Source: Leptasterias polaris (lineage: Eukaryota > Echinodermata > Asteroidea > Forcipulatida > Asteriidae). From it: a stretch of DNA of 64,000 nt. Both the position numbers and the translations under genes were made by a program. The stretch is from assembly GCA_037783415.1 (NCBI GenBank), contig JAZGTN010000058.1, forward strand, positions 8,778,001 through 8,842,000, read 5' to 3'. The notes beneath the pieces were generated by a model, which saw nothing but the letters and a program-made list of their open reading frames with translations, was not told the origin of the DNA and ran no database searches. Positions 31,641-42,979 of this stretch are shown here, piece after piece (the first letter of the stretch is position 1; each line of letters opens with the position of its first letter).

Positions 31641-31849
31641 TCTGTCTATTGAAACGTATACATAGGTCTGTACTATACTTGTTACCACAGGTACACAAAC
31701 ATGAAAATCGGTCATGACAACAAATATAACTAAAGCAATATCAGGAAAAGGTGAGCAGACATAGTGTATGCTCCAACAAAAACACCGTTCGTCGAGTAAT
31801 ACAAAAAGTTAAGCAAAAGTTCCTTCAGAGGATTGGAAAACTAGAAGAC

Positions 31850-32104
31850 CTAGGAAGGCGAGGTATACTTAACACCGTTGATGAACAGTTGGCCATTGCG
31901 GAACAGTGGTTTCTTGCCGGCATCGTAGGCCTTCTTCATGACAAGACGAAGTGATCGTTTCTTGATGGCGTCGGCGGGTGGTAAGTCTTGTAGAACGAAT
32001 AGTCCGGTGTTGGCAAGGGCTGTTTTGGATTGTTTCAAGATAGAGAGACGTTCTGGGCGGTACAAAAACTTAGCTAGAATGTGTCGGGGTTTGTCGGTAG
32101 CCTT
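31850..32104 (-). pseudogene. LINE ORF1 C-terminal part
   Basis: Residues KATDKPRHILAKFLYRPERL, then LANTGLFVLQDLPPADAIKK and KAYDAGKKPLFRNGQLFING, match the end of LINE ORF1 nucleic-acid binding proteins (RRM edge plus C-terminal domain). It is truncated at 32104 by the 5' end of the insertion. Confidence 0.65.
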
Positions 32105-33514
32105 GGTAAGTTAAATGATATTCATGAACAGTATGTCACCTGTCATGATTGTGGACATCTTTGTGAAACCAAGATACTTGCGAAAAGCTATTACTATATT
32201 TCTATTCCTCTTGGTTCACAATTGCAAGCCTTGTTAGAGAATGAAGATATTTCAGCTAAGATCATAGATCGTAATGAAAGAAAGCCCTGCAGGAAACTGT
32301 GTAAGAGATATCTATGATGGTGTTTTGTATAGAAAGCTGATGACAGACGGTTCTGTCTTAAGTAATTCATACAACTACTCTTACACATTTAACACAGATG
32401 GAGCTTCAGTATTCAAATCTTCTGGTTTTGCTATTTGGCCATTACATATATCTCTGAATGAATTACCCCCAAGAGAGAGAAGTGAACACACCCTTCTCGC
32501 AGGGCTTTAGTTTGGTCAAAAAGCTCCAGATATGTCTGTTTATTTGCAGTCCTTTGTAGAAGATGCGACAATTTTGGCCAATGAGGGTGTCAAGTGGAGA
32601 TCAAAAGATGGGGTAGTGCTAAGTAGCAAGTTTATCCCACTGGTTTCAGCAGTAGATTCAGTAGCGAGACCATTGTTACAAAACATGATTCAATACAATG
32701 GCAAATTTGGGTGTTCTTTCTGTATGCATCCTGGCGAACAAGTGCAGCGTGGTAATGGTACATCACACGTGTATCCAATCCAAATTGTCCAAGAAAGGTC
32801 TGAGCAAGAAACTTTGCGTCATATGCATCAAGCTATGCATAATGGAAGAATAAATGGTGTAAAGGGTCCATCAATTCTCGTTAATCTCCCACATTTCAAT
32901 ATTATTTCAGGATTCACTCCAGAGTACATGCATTCTGTACTTTTGGGCGTAACACGACAGGTAACTAACATTTTTTTAACTCTGTTGGGAATAGTTACTA
33001 CATAGGTGCACCAAAAACGATGGCAACAGTTAATTCCAGGTTAACTAGGATAACTCCTGTAAGTATAAATATGCAAGAGCAACCAAACGCAATGATTCGG
33101 TGATCTATGTCGATAAGAAGTACTGTACAATTTTGAAACTTGCGACATACATTGAGCAGGAAAGGGTGAATACAGTTTTGTTTCTTAGGCAATTAATTAG
33201 GTCTTCTCAACCAATGTTAGTCCCACATATTCATGAAATTGTTGGTGAAGCAGATATTTTGGTTGTAGACTTGAAAACGGTTGAAGAGAAATGTATTTAC
33301 TACTCTACTGGTGGTGACCATAGTTTTATTTGCCATATCCCAAACAGACACGAACGTGATTAATTTTGTGAAACATGCGCAAATGTTACATGTAGCGGCA
33401 GTAAAAACATGGTAGAGGATTTATGGCCGTGTAAAACAAAGCTTGCAATTTGGAGTGTGAAAGCTAACTTGATATAAATTAAATTAGGTGATAGATAATA
33501 CCACAATTTTTTTT

Positions 33515-33712
33515 TCAACAGGTGATATCATTATTTAGGACTACTTTTAGGGGTCTGACAGAGTCTGGAGTTTTCTTACCGAGACAGTATGCTGCCTTCA
33601 CCTGGTAGGAGTCGATACCTAATGTTCGACCAATAATATTGTCGATCTTCTTGATGTCATGTGACTTTCTAATGTCGGATTCACTGGACTCGGATTCAGG
33701 CATAACATTCAT
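33515..33712 (-). pseudogene. Separate LINE ORF1 fragment
   Basis: SHDIKKIDNIIGRTLGIDSY followed by QVKAAYCLGKKTPDSVRPLK VVL is an ORF1 RRM-type segment. It overlaps structurally with the strand found at 32104-32060 rather than simply preceding it, so it is more likely a second element's fragment than the displaced 5' part of the LINE at 28108-32104. Confidence 0.5.
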
Positions 33713-33719
33713 TATTTGT

Positions 33720-34086
33720 CTATTATATAATCATTGCAAACACTTATAACAACTCAGGCAACCTCGTTCCCAGGGGGTGATTGATCTCACTACGCCATTT
33801 TTCCCCAGCATGCCTTGCTCGCTCATAACCCCTGGAATTGGTTCATTACAATGTGCTAGAATCTAGGCCTGATGCTAATCCACTCAGAATTGTTTTGAAC
33901 AATAGGTAAGAGTTCCAAAAATGCAAATTTATACAGAATCCTCTATATTTTAGACCCACTGTTGATGTTGGGCCAACTGCAACTATATGGGAACAATTTG
34001 GTGGACTTTGCATTGTCTTCTGATTCACCCCTAAAATCCTGATGTTATCAAATTGTCTTTACCAATTAAAGTAAGAGTTTTATTTG
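33720..34086. other. No recognised feature
   Basis: No supported exon or repeat was seen. Confidence 0.35.
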
Positions 34087-34432
34087 TCACTTTGTTAAAG
34101 AGTGTGTACAACATTAGTAATTGCCAAAAACCTGTATCCAAACTTGATGTAACCCAACATGTACATGAAATAACAAACCTGTGAAAGTTTAAGCTAATTC
34201 GGTCTTATGAAAAAACAGTGAAAAAAACTTATGTGTTTTAATTTTTTTTTCAAACATCGGAATTTATTCTGCAGGCAGGATAAAGACTATTAATTTACTA
34301 ATTTCCTAAAAACTATAGCATTTCAAGTAAAAACTTGTTCAAGGGAAGTTTTCTACCATGACCATCTTTATACCATGTAAGTTATGTGCAAATCTGTGAG
34401 CATTTATATTTTCATCCATTTACATGTCAAAG
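34087..34432. mobile_element. MITE, TTAA-type family A, copy 3 (inverted)
   Basis: GTGTGTACAACATTAGTAA at the left and ACCATGTAAGTTATGTGCAA near the right, with AACAAACCTGTGAAAGTTTA inside, are shared blocks in the orientation opposite to copies 1 and 2. Confidence 0.55.
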
Positions 34433-35239
34433 GTAAAATTATATGTTTTTGACTAGCGGGTATAATATTGTTCAAATAATTTATTTGTTTATCAAATATA
34501 ACATAGGCCTAATTGTAACTGCACATATTTAATATATTGAATAAATTATTTATAACAATTGTTTTGACAGAAATAATAATTATAATGAGTTCATTTTAAC
34601 TTGGTTTCTAAAATCTAAGACTTGAATGCTAAACTTTTAATAAATCAAACAGTGATAAAGTTTTAAAATTAATGATCGATTGTCGTACTGCTCTTTATTT
34701 TGTGTTGCATTTAGACAAGGCTACAGAATCGATGGAAATAATTATTTACTTGAGAGATAGTTTGAAAAGTGTGAGATGTGTTTCAACAACAGATAGAAAG
34801 ACCTTAAAATGTTCTTTGATTCTTATCTTCATCCGCATTGTTTCCCCAAAAAGAAATGCCCCACCAATTTGTGTTATAGGTCCAAAAGAATGTAAAATTT
34901 GCTTCTTTTTCGTAATGCATGGTAATTTCGGGGGGCCTCGGTGTCTCGACAGCCCACTGGTCTGACAATTTTAGATTTCTTGTTAAGAGGTTAAATAACA
35001 GACTGTGGCCTAGAGGTCCGATAACCTGTTAGTCCCCCAATGTTTTTACCCAATGGTCTAGCAGCCGATTGGTCTGACAGCTCAATTGTCCGACAGATTG
35101 TTACTGATCATTGGACCACTGAGGGGTGGAACAAAAGTTTATACCCTTTGGACCGAGTCCAAAAGCTTATGGGGACAATAACCCACCCCACTCGAGGGAT
35201 TTAAACCATTGCAATTAACTAATTATAAATCCGGTTGGT
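34433..35239. other. AT-rich sequence with dispersed TGGTCTGACAG motif
   Basis: No gene was recognised. 34950-35105 has repeated GGTCTGACA/GGTCCGA-type words (TGGTCTGACAATT, TGGTCTGACAGCT, TTGTCCGACAG) that look like a degenerate short tandem repeat. Confidence 0.4.
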
Positions 35240-35535
35240 ACACACATTGGAATATTTGTTTTTATTTTTTATTCCAATTGGACCCTGTTGGGAAATTAAA
35301 TTTCCAATTGGAATTATATTAGAAGGTGAAATTTCCAATTGGTAGAAACAAATTCCAACTAATTCCAATTCAATTAAACCAAACCAACTGATTCCAATTG
35401 GATTTCCAATTGGACTGAGTTGGTCTAAGATTTTATTCCAATTGGAAAGTCAGTATTCCAATATAAACCAACTAACACCAACTCAAATCCAACTCAATCC
35501 AATTCATTCCAACTGGATATCCAATTGGAATGAAT
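35240..35535. repeat. Cluster of CCAATTGG palindromes
   Basis: Many overlapping TTCCAATTGGAA-type palindromes and CCAACT/CCAATTC words fill about 300 bp. The periodicity is irregular, unlike a head-to-tail satellite. No coding capacity. Confidence 0.7.
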
Positions 35536-36104
35536 TGGTAAATTTGGTAAGGGATGTTGAATACTTGTTAGATGCAGGTTAAGCAATAATTTTGCTTGCT
35601 GACTAAACACAAGTAAAATTTATATCCTACATGTAGTTTTCATCCCTTTGAACTTGGGAAAGGACTGAATATATTATTGGAATATGAATAAACAAATGTG
35701 AAGTCATGAATTATCCTTGATGCAAAAATTACTATTCAACAACTGTTGACCTGGTCCATTTGTGATTTTGTCTTGAAAATGTGTCTTTTTCAGAAAATGA
35801 TGAAAGTATTCAAGAATAACAACGCCGGAGTGTGTGTGTGTGATGGTGTCAGAAGAAGACATGGTAAGTTGTTTTATCGCAGTCGTGTCATTCCCCTCTT
35901 GATTCATCATGTTCATTTCACTCCCACTCATCTACCATTCCATCTTCCTCTCATCCAAATGCCTTGAGGTTGGCACCTCCTCAGGGAAGTCGTCCAGCTC
36001 TTACTGCAGGGCTGTGCGTAAACCAGTTGGCACACTCAGAATGTGTGTTTGCTTCCCAGGAATCTCAAAGTGGTAGAGCTTTGGATTCCAACCTAAAGGG
36101 AACC

Positions 36105-37310
36105 AGGGTGGTAGTGCCTTGCAACTGGAGTGCTAAACATAAAAGGTGCAAAACACAGGTGGTAGTGCCTGATGAAAAAGCAGAACAGGTGGTAGTGCCT
36201 GATACAAATGAAGCAGAACAGGTGGTAGTACCTGATACAAATGAAGCAGAACAGGTGGTAGTGTAATAGTTCGAAACTACTTTCGTAGTCTGGTCACTGA
36301 TGTTATTTCAGCTAGTATTTGGGGAGGTGTGAGCTCCCAGTTCTTCTTTGATCACGACCAGTAGTTAGACTTAGTTGACATCGGGACTTGAAAACAAGGC
36401 AATCAGTACAGCTCAGTAGTACACTTCCAACATCATGTTTATTATTCACAGGTCACATGCAGTAAGAAACACCCTGCATAACATAATACAGGAGTACACA
36501 GAATTAAATCAAGATACACATCGTCCTGCTATTAGTATTACACACTTGGATTTACATAACAGCAAAGTATATTCAACTTACACGTACATCCATACAGAAA
36601 CACACACATGATGTGCTACATAAATACACGATTCCAAATCTGACGACATACATTTAGCCAAACACAAGGCAAAACTCGACCCCAAACCTACACTATATAA
36701 CTTACAACTTTACTTACCCAATCCCGGATAATCAGGCAAAACAACAATCCATTGATAGTGGCCAAAACGCAGCTGCTCGCCACCTTTCAGGGTAAATTCA
36801 TCCCCAAAATAATCGTTCGAGGCTTTCACCAATTGTTGCCTATACATGCAGTCTCTCAAAGCGCGGGAAAAACGTACCCGTCAAGTGAGGGCGCACCTGC
36901 GTCTACCACAGTAGTGCCTGATACAAATGAAGCAGAACAGGTGGTAGTGCCTGATGGAAAAGCAGAACAGGTGGTAGTGCCTGATACAAATGAAGCAGAA
37001 CAGGTGGTAGTGCCTGATACAAATGAAGCAGAACAGGTGGTAGTGCCTGATGGAAAAGCAGAACAGGTGGTAATGCCTGATACAAATGAAGCCGAACAGG
37101 TGGTAGTGCGTGATGGAAAAGCAGAACAGGTGGTAGTGCCTGATACAAATGATGAAACAAAGAAAGTGGTAGTGCCTGATACAAATGAAGCAAAGAAGAT
37201 GGTAGTGTCTGATACAAATGATGAAACAAAGAAGGTGGTGGTGCCTGAAACAAATGAAAAAGCAAAGAATGTGGTAGTGTCTGATACAAATGAAGAAGCA
37301 AATAAGGTGA
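36105..37310 (+). repeat. VVVPDTNEAEQ coding tandem repeat
   Basis: Units of 30 and 33 nt encode VVVPDTNEAEQ and VVVPDGKAEQ, then diverged VVVPDTNDETKK and VVVSDTNEEANK. Interrupted at 36262-36914 by a solo LTR plus target duplication. Likely a disordered acidic spacer. Confidence 0.8.
36262..36910. mobile_element. Solo LTR, 649 bp
   Basis: It begins TGTAATAG and ends CTACCACA (TG...CA with an imperfect inverted terminus) and is flanked by GTAG at 36258-36261 and 36911-36914. Removing the LTR and one GTAG (653 bp) lets the surrounding repeat continue in one frame. No internal retroelement genes remain, consistent with LTR-LTR recombination. The superfamily cannot be told from the LTR alone. 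Confidence 0.75.
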
Positions 37311-37619
37311 TATCGGCTAATGCAGCAAATGTAACAAACTATGAATTTGCAATGAACAATAAGTGGACAGAATTGTATGAAAACTGGAAAGAATTAACTA
37401 AATATAGGAATACTATGAATGAGGCATGGAGTGTTATTGACTTCAACTGCAATGCTATTGGTAAACTTGTGAAGAAAGTAAATGTGATCTTGAAGAGCAA
37501 AGATGATAAGATAAGAAATAATCACAAAAGAAAGAAGGTACTTGGTACATTTTACTGTGGAAAAAGTAAATTAACAACAGTTATGCTTAAAAAGCCAACA
37601 AAGAAAGCTGAGCAAAGCT

Positions 37620-38432
37620 TTGAAACTAAGACTAAGTGTGATTGCTGTATGCGAGAAGGAGAGACAAAAGAGGAGCAAGACTATGCTCAGAAGAGTACTT
37701 TATACAAGAATAATCGAAGTAAACACATACATAACAAAGAAGGCAAAGAACAGAGTGAAGTATAATCATAGAAGGAATGGAAAGGTAATAGAATGTCGTG
37801 TAAATAAGAAAGAGCAGATGATCCAAGTGAAAATACAGAAGAGTATTTATTGTCATACCAAGAGAACAATCAGTGGAATCGGAAAGGAGGTTGATGACAG
37901 TAAAAGAACTGCAGGTGTGAACAGAAAATCGAAAAGAGATATTGGAAATGTAATGAGAAAAAGTAAGAAAGGTAGAGATGGCAAAAATGTCTGTGGTTTA
38001 TTTGCAAGTAAACCCAAAGGAAATAATCTTGAAAGTAATTCAAAACAGATACATAATGTGAAGAAAGTTCATTGTGAAAATGACAAGGTACACGTTTGTT
38101 GGACGTGTGATAAAGTAAAAAGGTCAGGTGACAAGAGGCAAATACAATGTGACATATGTAAAGTGTGGTTTCATTTAACTTGCACAAGATTTCTAAACTT
38201 GAATCAAGCATTGATATATAAAACTGTTTGCTGGATTTGTTGTAAATGTGGACAGTCAAATTATTGTGACAATTTGTTTGATTATTTTGATGTTTCCACA
38301 GATCCCAATGTGTTTTACTTTGGTTTGAATGATGAAACTGAACATTGGTGCAATGATATGACAGAAGAGATGAGCATGAATCAAGAGGAAGACACAACAC
38401 ATGTGAGTGAGGTTAATATAGCCAGAAACTAA
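37620..38432 (+). pseudogene. Helitron segment with PHD finger
   Basis: A Lys/Arg-rich region is followed by HVCWTCDKVKRSGDKRQIQC, DICKVWFHLTCTRF and CWICCKC: a C4-H-C3 zinc pattern of a PHD finger, which usually reads histone tails. After it comes an acidic tail to the stop at 38432. The frame differs from those upstream (36752-37765) and downstream (from 38435), so one-base shifts or small introns separate the blocks. Confidence 0.65.
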
Positions 38433-38434
38433 CC

Positions 38435-40852
38435 GTGAGGTTGTTGAGTAACTCAAGACGTGGAGTCATAAATGAACAAAATGGAGGGTATAACTTACGA
38501 AGCAAAATAAGTAAGACTCAAACAAATGAAAAAAAGAAAGATACTGAAGGAAAAGGAAACACAAGGACAAAAGATATCGAAACTAACAATCAAAAACAAT
38601 CTCCTCAAACCCGTAAATCAAAGAAGAGACTATTGGCTGCTTGTCAAGAATTAAATGGAAAGAAAGTGAAGACAAATGATCAGTCATTGGAGATGAAGAG
38701 TTTTGTTGTACAAGGACATTTTCATCAAGGTCATTTGAAATTTGGTCTTAATACTGGTAAACAGTGTGTACCAAATACTTTGTGTGCAATGATGTTCAGT
38801 CACATAAAACAATTGCAATATTGGACAAGTCAGGACATGGATTTGATATTAAATACTGGTGATGAATTATATGGTCATTTATCAAACAGTTGTACACTGA
38901 ACAATGACTATTTACTAATTAATGAATTGCCCAATGAATTAATTGCATTTGACAAAGCATTCACTATGAATTCTCATGATTCGGTCAGTGGTATTTTCAA
39001 TGATGATGGTAATTTGTCAGAATTTAACATGATGCAGCTGAGCAGAGCTCTTGAACAAACATTACAGAAATATAACTCATGTTTCATATGTTTTAATGGG
39101 AATACATTTGGAGTAATTGGACAAGATGATATGTACTACATATTTGATTCACATTCCAGAGATTGCAATGGTCATCAAGCAAGTGATGGACGAAGTTTAA
39201 TGAAATGTGCTCCCACCTGGCAAGATGTACAAAGGTACTGTACTGAATTGGCTATTTCAATGAATTTATGTGACAATGAACAGTTTGAAATTAGTAGTGT
39301 GACAATTTGTCAAGTTGGTGGTTCAAACACAATTAGACATTTTGTTCATGCTGCTGAACATGTTGAAGAAGGGGAAAATATTGTAAATACTCGAGGCATG
39401 GAAAGAATAACATGTAAAGAAAGTGATAATGCTAGTAGTAGTTGCTGTAAATCATCTTGTGAAAATAGTAGTACCGGTTTAAAACATGAGACGACAATAA
39501 AAGATGGAAATGGCCATTTCGAAAGTGAAGACGGTGATGGTATTGAAATAGTGGAAGTACCACAAGCAGCATGTTTTCAATTTGTTCCACTGAAGTATGA
39601 ACATAAGGCATCTTTATGCAAATCACTTGGAATAGGCAGAATTGATTCACAGTCTGTACTTTCAGAAGAATGCACAACAATTGGACGTCCTGATCGAATA
39701 AGAAATATTCAAGGTGATGGAAATTGTTTTTTCAGGGCTATTTCATATGCTGTTTCTGGTAGTGAACGTAATCATATGCGATTGAGACTAGCTACTGTGA
39801 ATCATTTGTTGAAACACGTCAGTCAGTACAATACATATTTACGTGAAGGATTCACTGATGTTGAAGAGTATGTTCAAAGGCAAAGAATGTTCAGTTATGG
39901 AGTCTGGGCTACAGAAGTAGAGATCATGGCTGTTGCACATATGCTTGAAACTGATGTATACACATTCAATGAAAGATGGTTGATATTCTCTGGAAAGATA
40001 GCTGAAATTGGTTCTGTAACGTCAGATGCAGGAATCTATCTGAATCACACTAATGGCATACGTTATGACGTTGTGTTGTCTGTTCATAAGGAACCAGAAG
40101 AAAGGTGTAACAGTAAAGAGGAAGTAGTTGATTTAGATGAGACTACAAACAATGAAACAAATGAAAATATTGAAACTGTAGATGCTGATCACATAATGAA
40201 TTGTAATCAAACTGAGTTATGTAAAGATTATATTGAACAAGTAGAGGATGATACTGGTATAGATAAACAAGAGAAAACACCAAAGAAAAAGAAACGTAAA
40301 CATATAAGTGTGGCTTTGAAAAGGAAGATGGACAGAGAAAGGAAGAGAAAGAAACGTTTTGTGAAAGAAACAAAATGTGAATTTATTACAAATGCTGGGA
40401 AAGAATTACATAATGAAAACAACAAAGCAATTAAAAATACTGGTGAAAAGCATTATACACAAATGAAATATAATGTTAATGTAGAGCACAGGCAAGAACG
40501 AATTTCTGCTGTGAACAAAAGGTATGGGAATGCAATTTGTAGAGAAAAGAAAAAAAATGCAATGAAAATGAAATACCAGGACAGTTCAGTTTGTAGAGAA
40601 AAGAAGAAGACTGCAATGAAAATAAAATATCAGGACAGTTCAGTTTGTAGAGAAAAGAAGAAGACTGCAATGAAAATAAAATATCAGGACAGTTCAGTTT
40701 GTAGAGAAAAGAAGAAGACTGCAATGAAAATAAAATACCAGGACAGTTCAGTTTGTAGAGAAAAGAAGAAGACTGCAATGAAAATGAAATACCAGGACAG
40801 TTCAGTTTATAGAGAAAAGAAGAAGACTGCAAGCAGAAAGGAGTATGAATGA
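38435..40852 (+). pseudogene. Helitron segment with C76-like and OTU cysteine-protease domains
   Basis: Numbering from 38435: residues about 88-280 resemble the C76 (tegument-type deubiquitinase) fold, with Cys111 in GKQCVPNTL and Asp238-Ser-His240 in IFDSHSRD. Residues about 418-552 form an OTU domain with Asp428 and Cys431 in IQGDGNCFFRAI and WATEVEIMAVAHML. The position where OTU enzymes have the catalytic His (before YDVVLS) is Arg543, codon CGT at 40061-40063, one transition from CAT. Residues 620-660 are Lys/Arg-rich. The frame ends at TGA 40850-40852 but continues in frame after it. The first domain could still be active by its residues; the second probably not. Confidence 0.7.
40541..40835 (+). 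repeat. 54-bp coding repeat KYQDSSVCREKKKTAMKI
   Basis: Five near-identical 54-nt units encode a basic 18-residue repeat, preceded by a diverged unit (GNAICREKKKNAMKM). Diverged relatives (KRKYHTNALYKEKV) continue to about 41200. Confidence 0.85.
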
Positions 40853-42673
40853 AATAAGGAAAATGTGAAAGATTCCAGAAGGGACACATACAATTTAATT
40901 GATTGCCACAGGAGGGGAAAAATAGCAGCCGACAGATTTCGATATAACTGCAACCCAATGTATAGGATAAAACAAATTAATAAAATGAAATTTAAATATC
41001 ATACAAATTTGCAATTCAAATTAAGCTTGATTAATGACATGAAAAGAAAGTACCATACTAATGCATTATACAAAGAAAAAGTGATAAATGATATTAAAAG
41101 AAAGTACCATGGGAACGCATTGTACAAGCAAAGAGTCATAAGTAGTATTAAAAGGAAGTACAATGAAGATGCAGCTTTCCAGCAGAAAGTTATACACAAT
41201 GCCAAAAAAGCATAAGTTTTGTTTAAAGACAAAAAACGCTATGTTTTCAATGTAATAAATGATTTCCAGAGAAAAATGAGTTGTGGACCATCTTGTGTAT
41301 GTTCTGTTTGCCTAAAATTACTCTATAAGAATCAAGTATTGAAATGTAACAGAGACAGATATCGATATTCAGAATACATATCTGAAAGATACTTACATAA
41401 ATGTAACGTCCAATGCAATACTGGAGAATGTACTTTATCTGAATCAAGATCTTGCCTATGGATTTGTTATACATGTCACAGGAAGTTGATTAAGAATAGA
41501 ATACCATCAGAAGCAAGCCTGAACAATTTAAGTTTACCAGAAATTCCAGAAGAATTGAAAAGGTTGAATACACTAGAACAGCATTTGATAGCCAGAAATA
41601 TTGCATTCATGAAAATTGTTAATCTACCAAAAGGTGGTCAGAATGGAGTAATTGGACCATGTATTTGTGTACCTGCTAATGTTACCAAATGTGTACAGTC
41701 ATTACCAAGAATTGAAGAACATGAATTAATACGTATAAAACTAAAGCGCAAGTTGTCATATAAAGGTTATTATGAATATAAGTTTGTTAACAAAGCACAT
41801 GTGGAAGAGGCACTGCGTTATTTAAAGATGAATAATAAATGGTATAGTGACATTGTGATTACACAAGACTGGGTTAACCCTGTACCTGAAGGTTCAGATC
41901 AAGAAGACTCTGACAAACATGAGAATGATGAAGAAGACTTAAATAATGATGATGAGGAGATTACTGATGAGGAACGATTGTGTGGTGTTAAACTTGATAG
42001 TTGTATGCAACCAGCTGACATTGGTCAAGAAATTTTAGACCAGTATTTTGATGATGTATTTTGTGTAGCTCCTTGTGAAGGGAATAATCCAGTAAAAGTC
42101 TTAATGGAAGAAGGAAATGAAGCCAAATGCTTTCCTACATTGTTTCCTAAAGGTAGTCCTATATTCAGTGATAAACGAGACATTAGAATACCACTTTGTA
42201 GATATCTGCATAATAGATTGATGAATGTGGACAATAGATTTTCACAAAGTACAGACTACATGTATATATTCTATGCTCAATATCTGTCAGAAATTGAACA
42301 AGTTTTGCACTGTGTGTCTATTGCACTTCGGAAAGGTTCTGTTCAATCTAAAGATGGACATAAGTTAACTGCATCAATGCTGAACGATAAGGAGAAATTG
42401 AAGAACATGTTAAAATCTGACACTGGATACAAGTTCTTGAAACCAATAAGAGGAACCCCTGCATTTTGGCAATCTACACAGAAGGATGTATATGCAATGA
42501 TAAGACAACTTGGTTTACCAACATGGTTCTGTTCTTTTTCTGCTGCTGATATGAGATGGCCTGAAGTCATAAACACAATACTGAAACAACAAGGAGACCC
42601 TAGAACTATAGTTGATCCCCCAAAATTAGAAACATTGTACAGGGTTATTATAAATTATCTTCTTAAACTTTAG
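40853..42673 (+). pseudogene. Helitron DUF6570-like and Helitron_like_N segment, truncated
   Basis: Same frame as the upstream protease segment. Basic YHTN repeats run to TAA at 41213-41215. Then [25 protein letters not shown] and [11 protein letters not shown] give a Cys-rich block, followed by an acidic linker ([19 protein letters not shown]). Helitron_like_N follows: [39 protein letters not shown] and [14 protein letters not shown]. Homology appears to end near 42600, before the HUH rolling-circle nuclease motifs. The protein would be unable to transpose. Confidence 0.75.
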
Positions 42674-42979
42674 TAGAAACACTAACAGAATATTATACTT
42701 AGTTTTGTACGATTCAAGTACATGTAGCTACACAGATTTCCTTAAAGAAAAATTAGTTAAATGATTGTTTGTGTGTATCGAAATCTTGTTGAAGCTAAAC
42801 TGGGTATAGATTCTTACTGTGATGAAAGTACAAATGCAGCTTTGGTCATAGTCAAATATTTCTCAACAAAATATTCTAGAACATTAGTAATAGCATTACA
42901 CATACATGTACATGTATGTAGATTTGTAAAGAGACCTTCTTCATATACAGTAATCTTCCTTTGGAGATATTGTCAACAT

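Larger units (their letters stand above)
28108..32104 (-). mobile_element. 5'-truncated LINE inserted antisense in the EnSpm exon
   Basis: On the minus strand the element holds the C-terminal part of ORF1 (32104-31850), ORF2 (about 31640-28466) and a 3' UTR ending in an (AAT)n tail at 28108-28118. The host exon reads straight across the two boundaries (..NCNSHI at 28107, GKLNDI.. at 32105). No clear target-site duplication is visible, which is seen with some CR1/L2-like insertions. The 5' end is truncated in the middle of ORF1. Confidence 0.75.
26285..33363 (+). pseudogene. EnSpm/CACTA (tnp2-like) transposase gene, interrupted and deleted
   Basis: Exons are 26285-26464, 27254-27337, 27492-27575, 27730-28107, then after a LINE insertion 32105-32960 and about 33080-33363. 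Motifs include EAVSLIMAYVLRHHLSAAAK, CRNCNSHI (28107) continuing after the LINE as GKLNDIHEQYVTCHDCGH, RDIYDGVLYRKL, FKSSGFAIWPLHISLNELPP, NGKFGCSFCMHPGE and EYMHSVLLGVTRQ. These are landmarks of animal EnSpm transposases. Damage: a one-base shift near 32280, TAG for an expected Trp at 32508-32510, and loss of most of the catalytic core between the donor at 32960 and the C-terminal piece (RNDSVIYVDKKYC...). Terminal CACTA repeats were not found. The copy is inactive. Confidence 0.7.
35964..42673 (+). pseudogene. Helitron relic with PHD, C76-like and OTU domains
   Basis: In order: VVVPDTNEAEQ repeats (36105-37310, split by a solo LTR), a Lys-rich coil, a PHD finger (about 38085-38260), a C76-like protease, an OTU domain, KYQDSSVCREKKKTAMK repeats, KRKYHTNALYKEKVI repeats, a Cys-rich region ([14 protein letters not shown]6570-like) and Helitron_like_N ([33 protein letters not shown]). 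This order resembles large animal Helitron proteins. The coding stretch 38435-42673 is one frame broken only by TGA at 40850 and TAA at 41213. Frame changes lie near 37750 and 38433. The HUH nuclease and helicase are missing after 42673, so the element is 3' truncated. Confidence 0.75.

Noticed and set aside
36903..37301. Minus-strand repeat frame opposite VVVPDTNEAEQ
   Set aside because: Antisense shadow of a 30/33-nt coding repeat; the plus strand continues into the Helitron domains.
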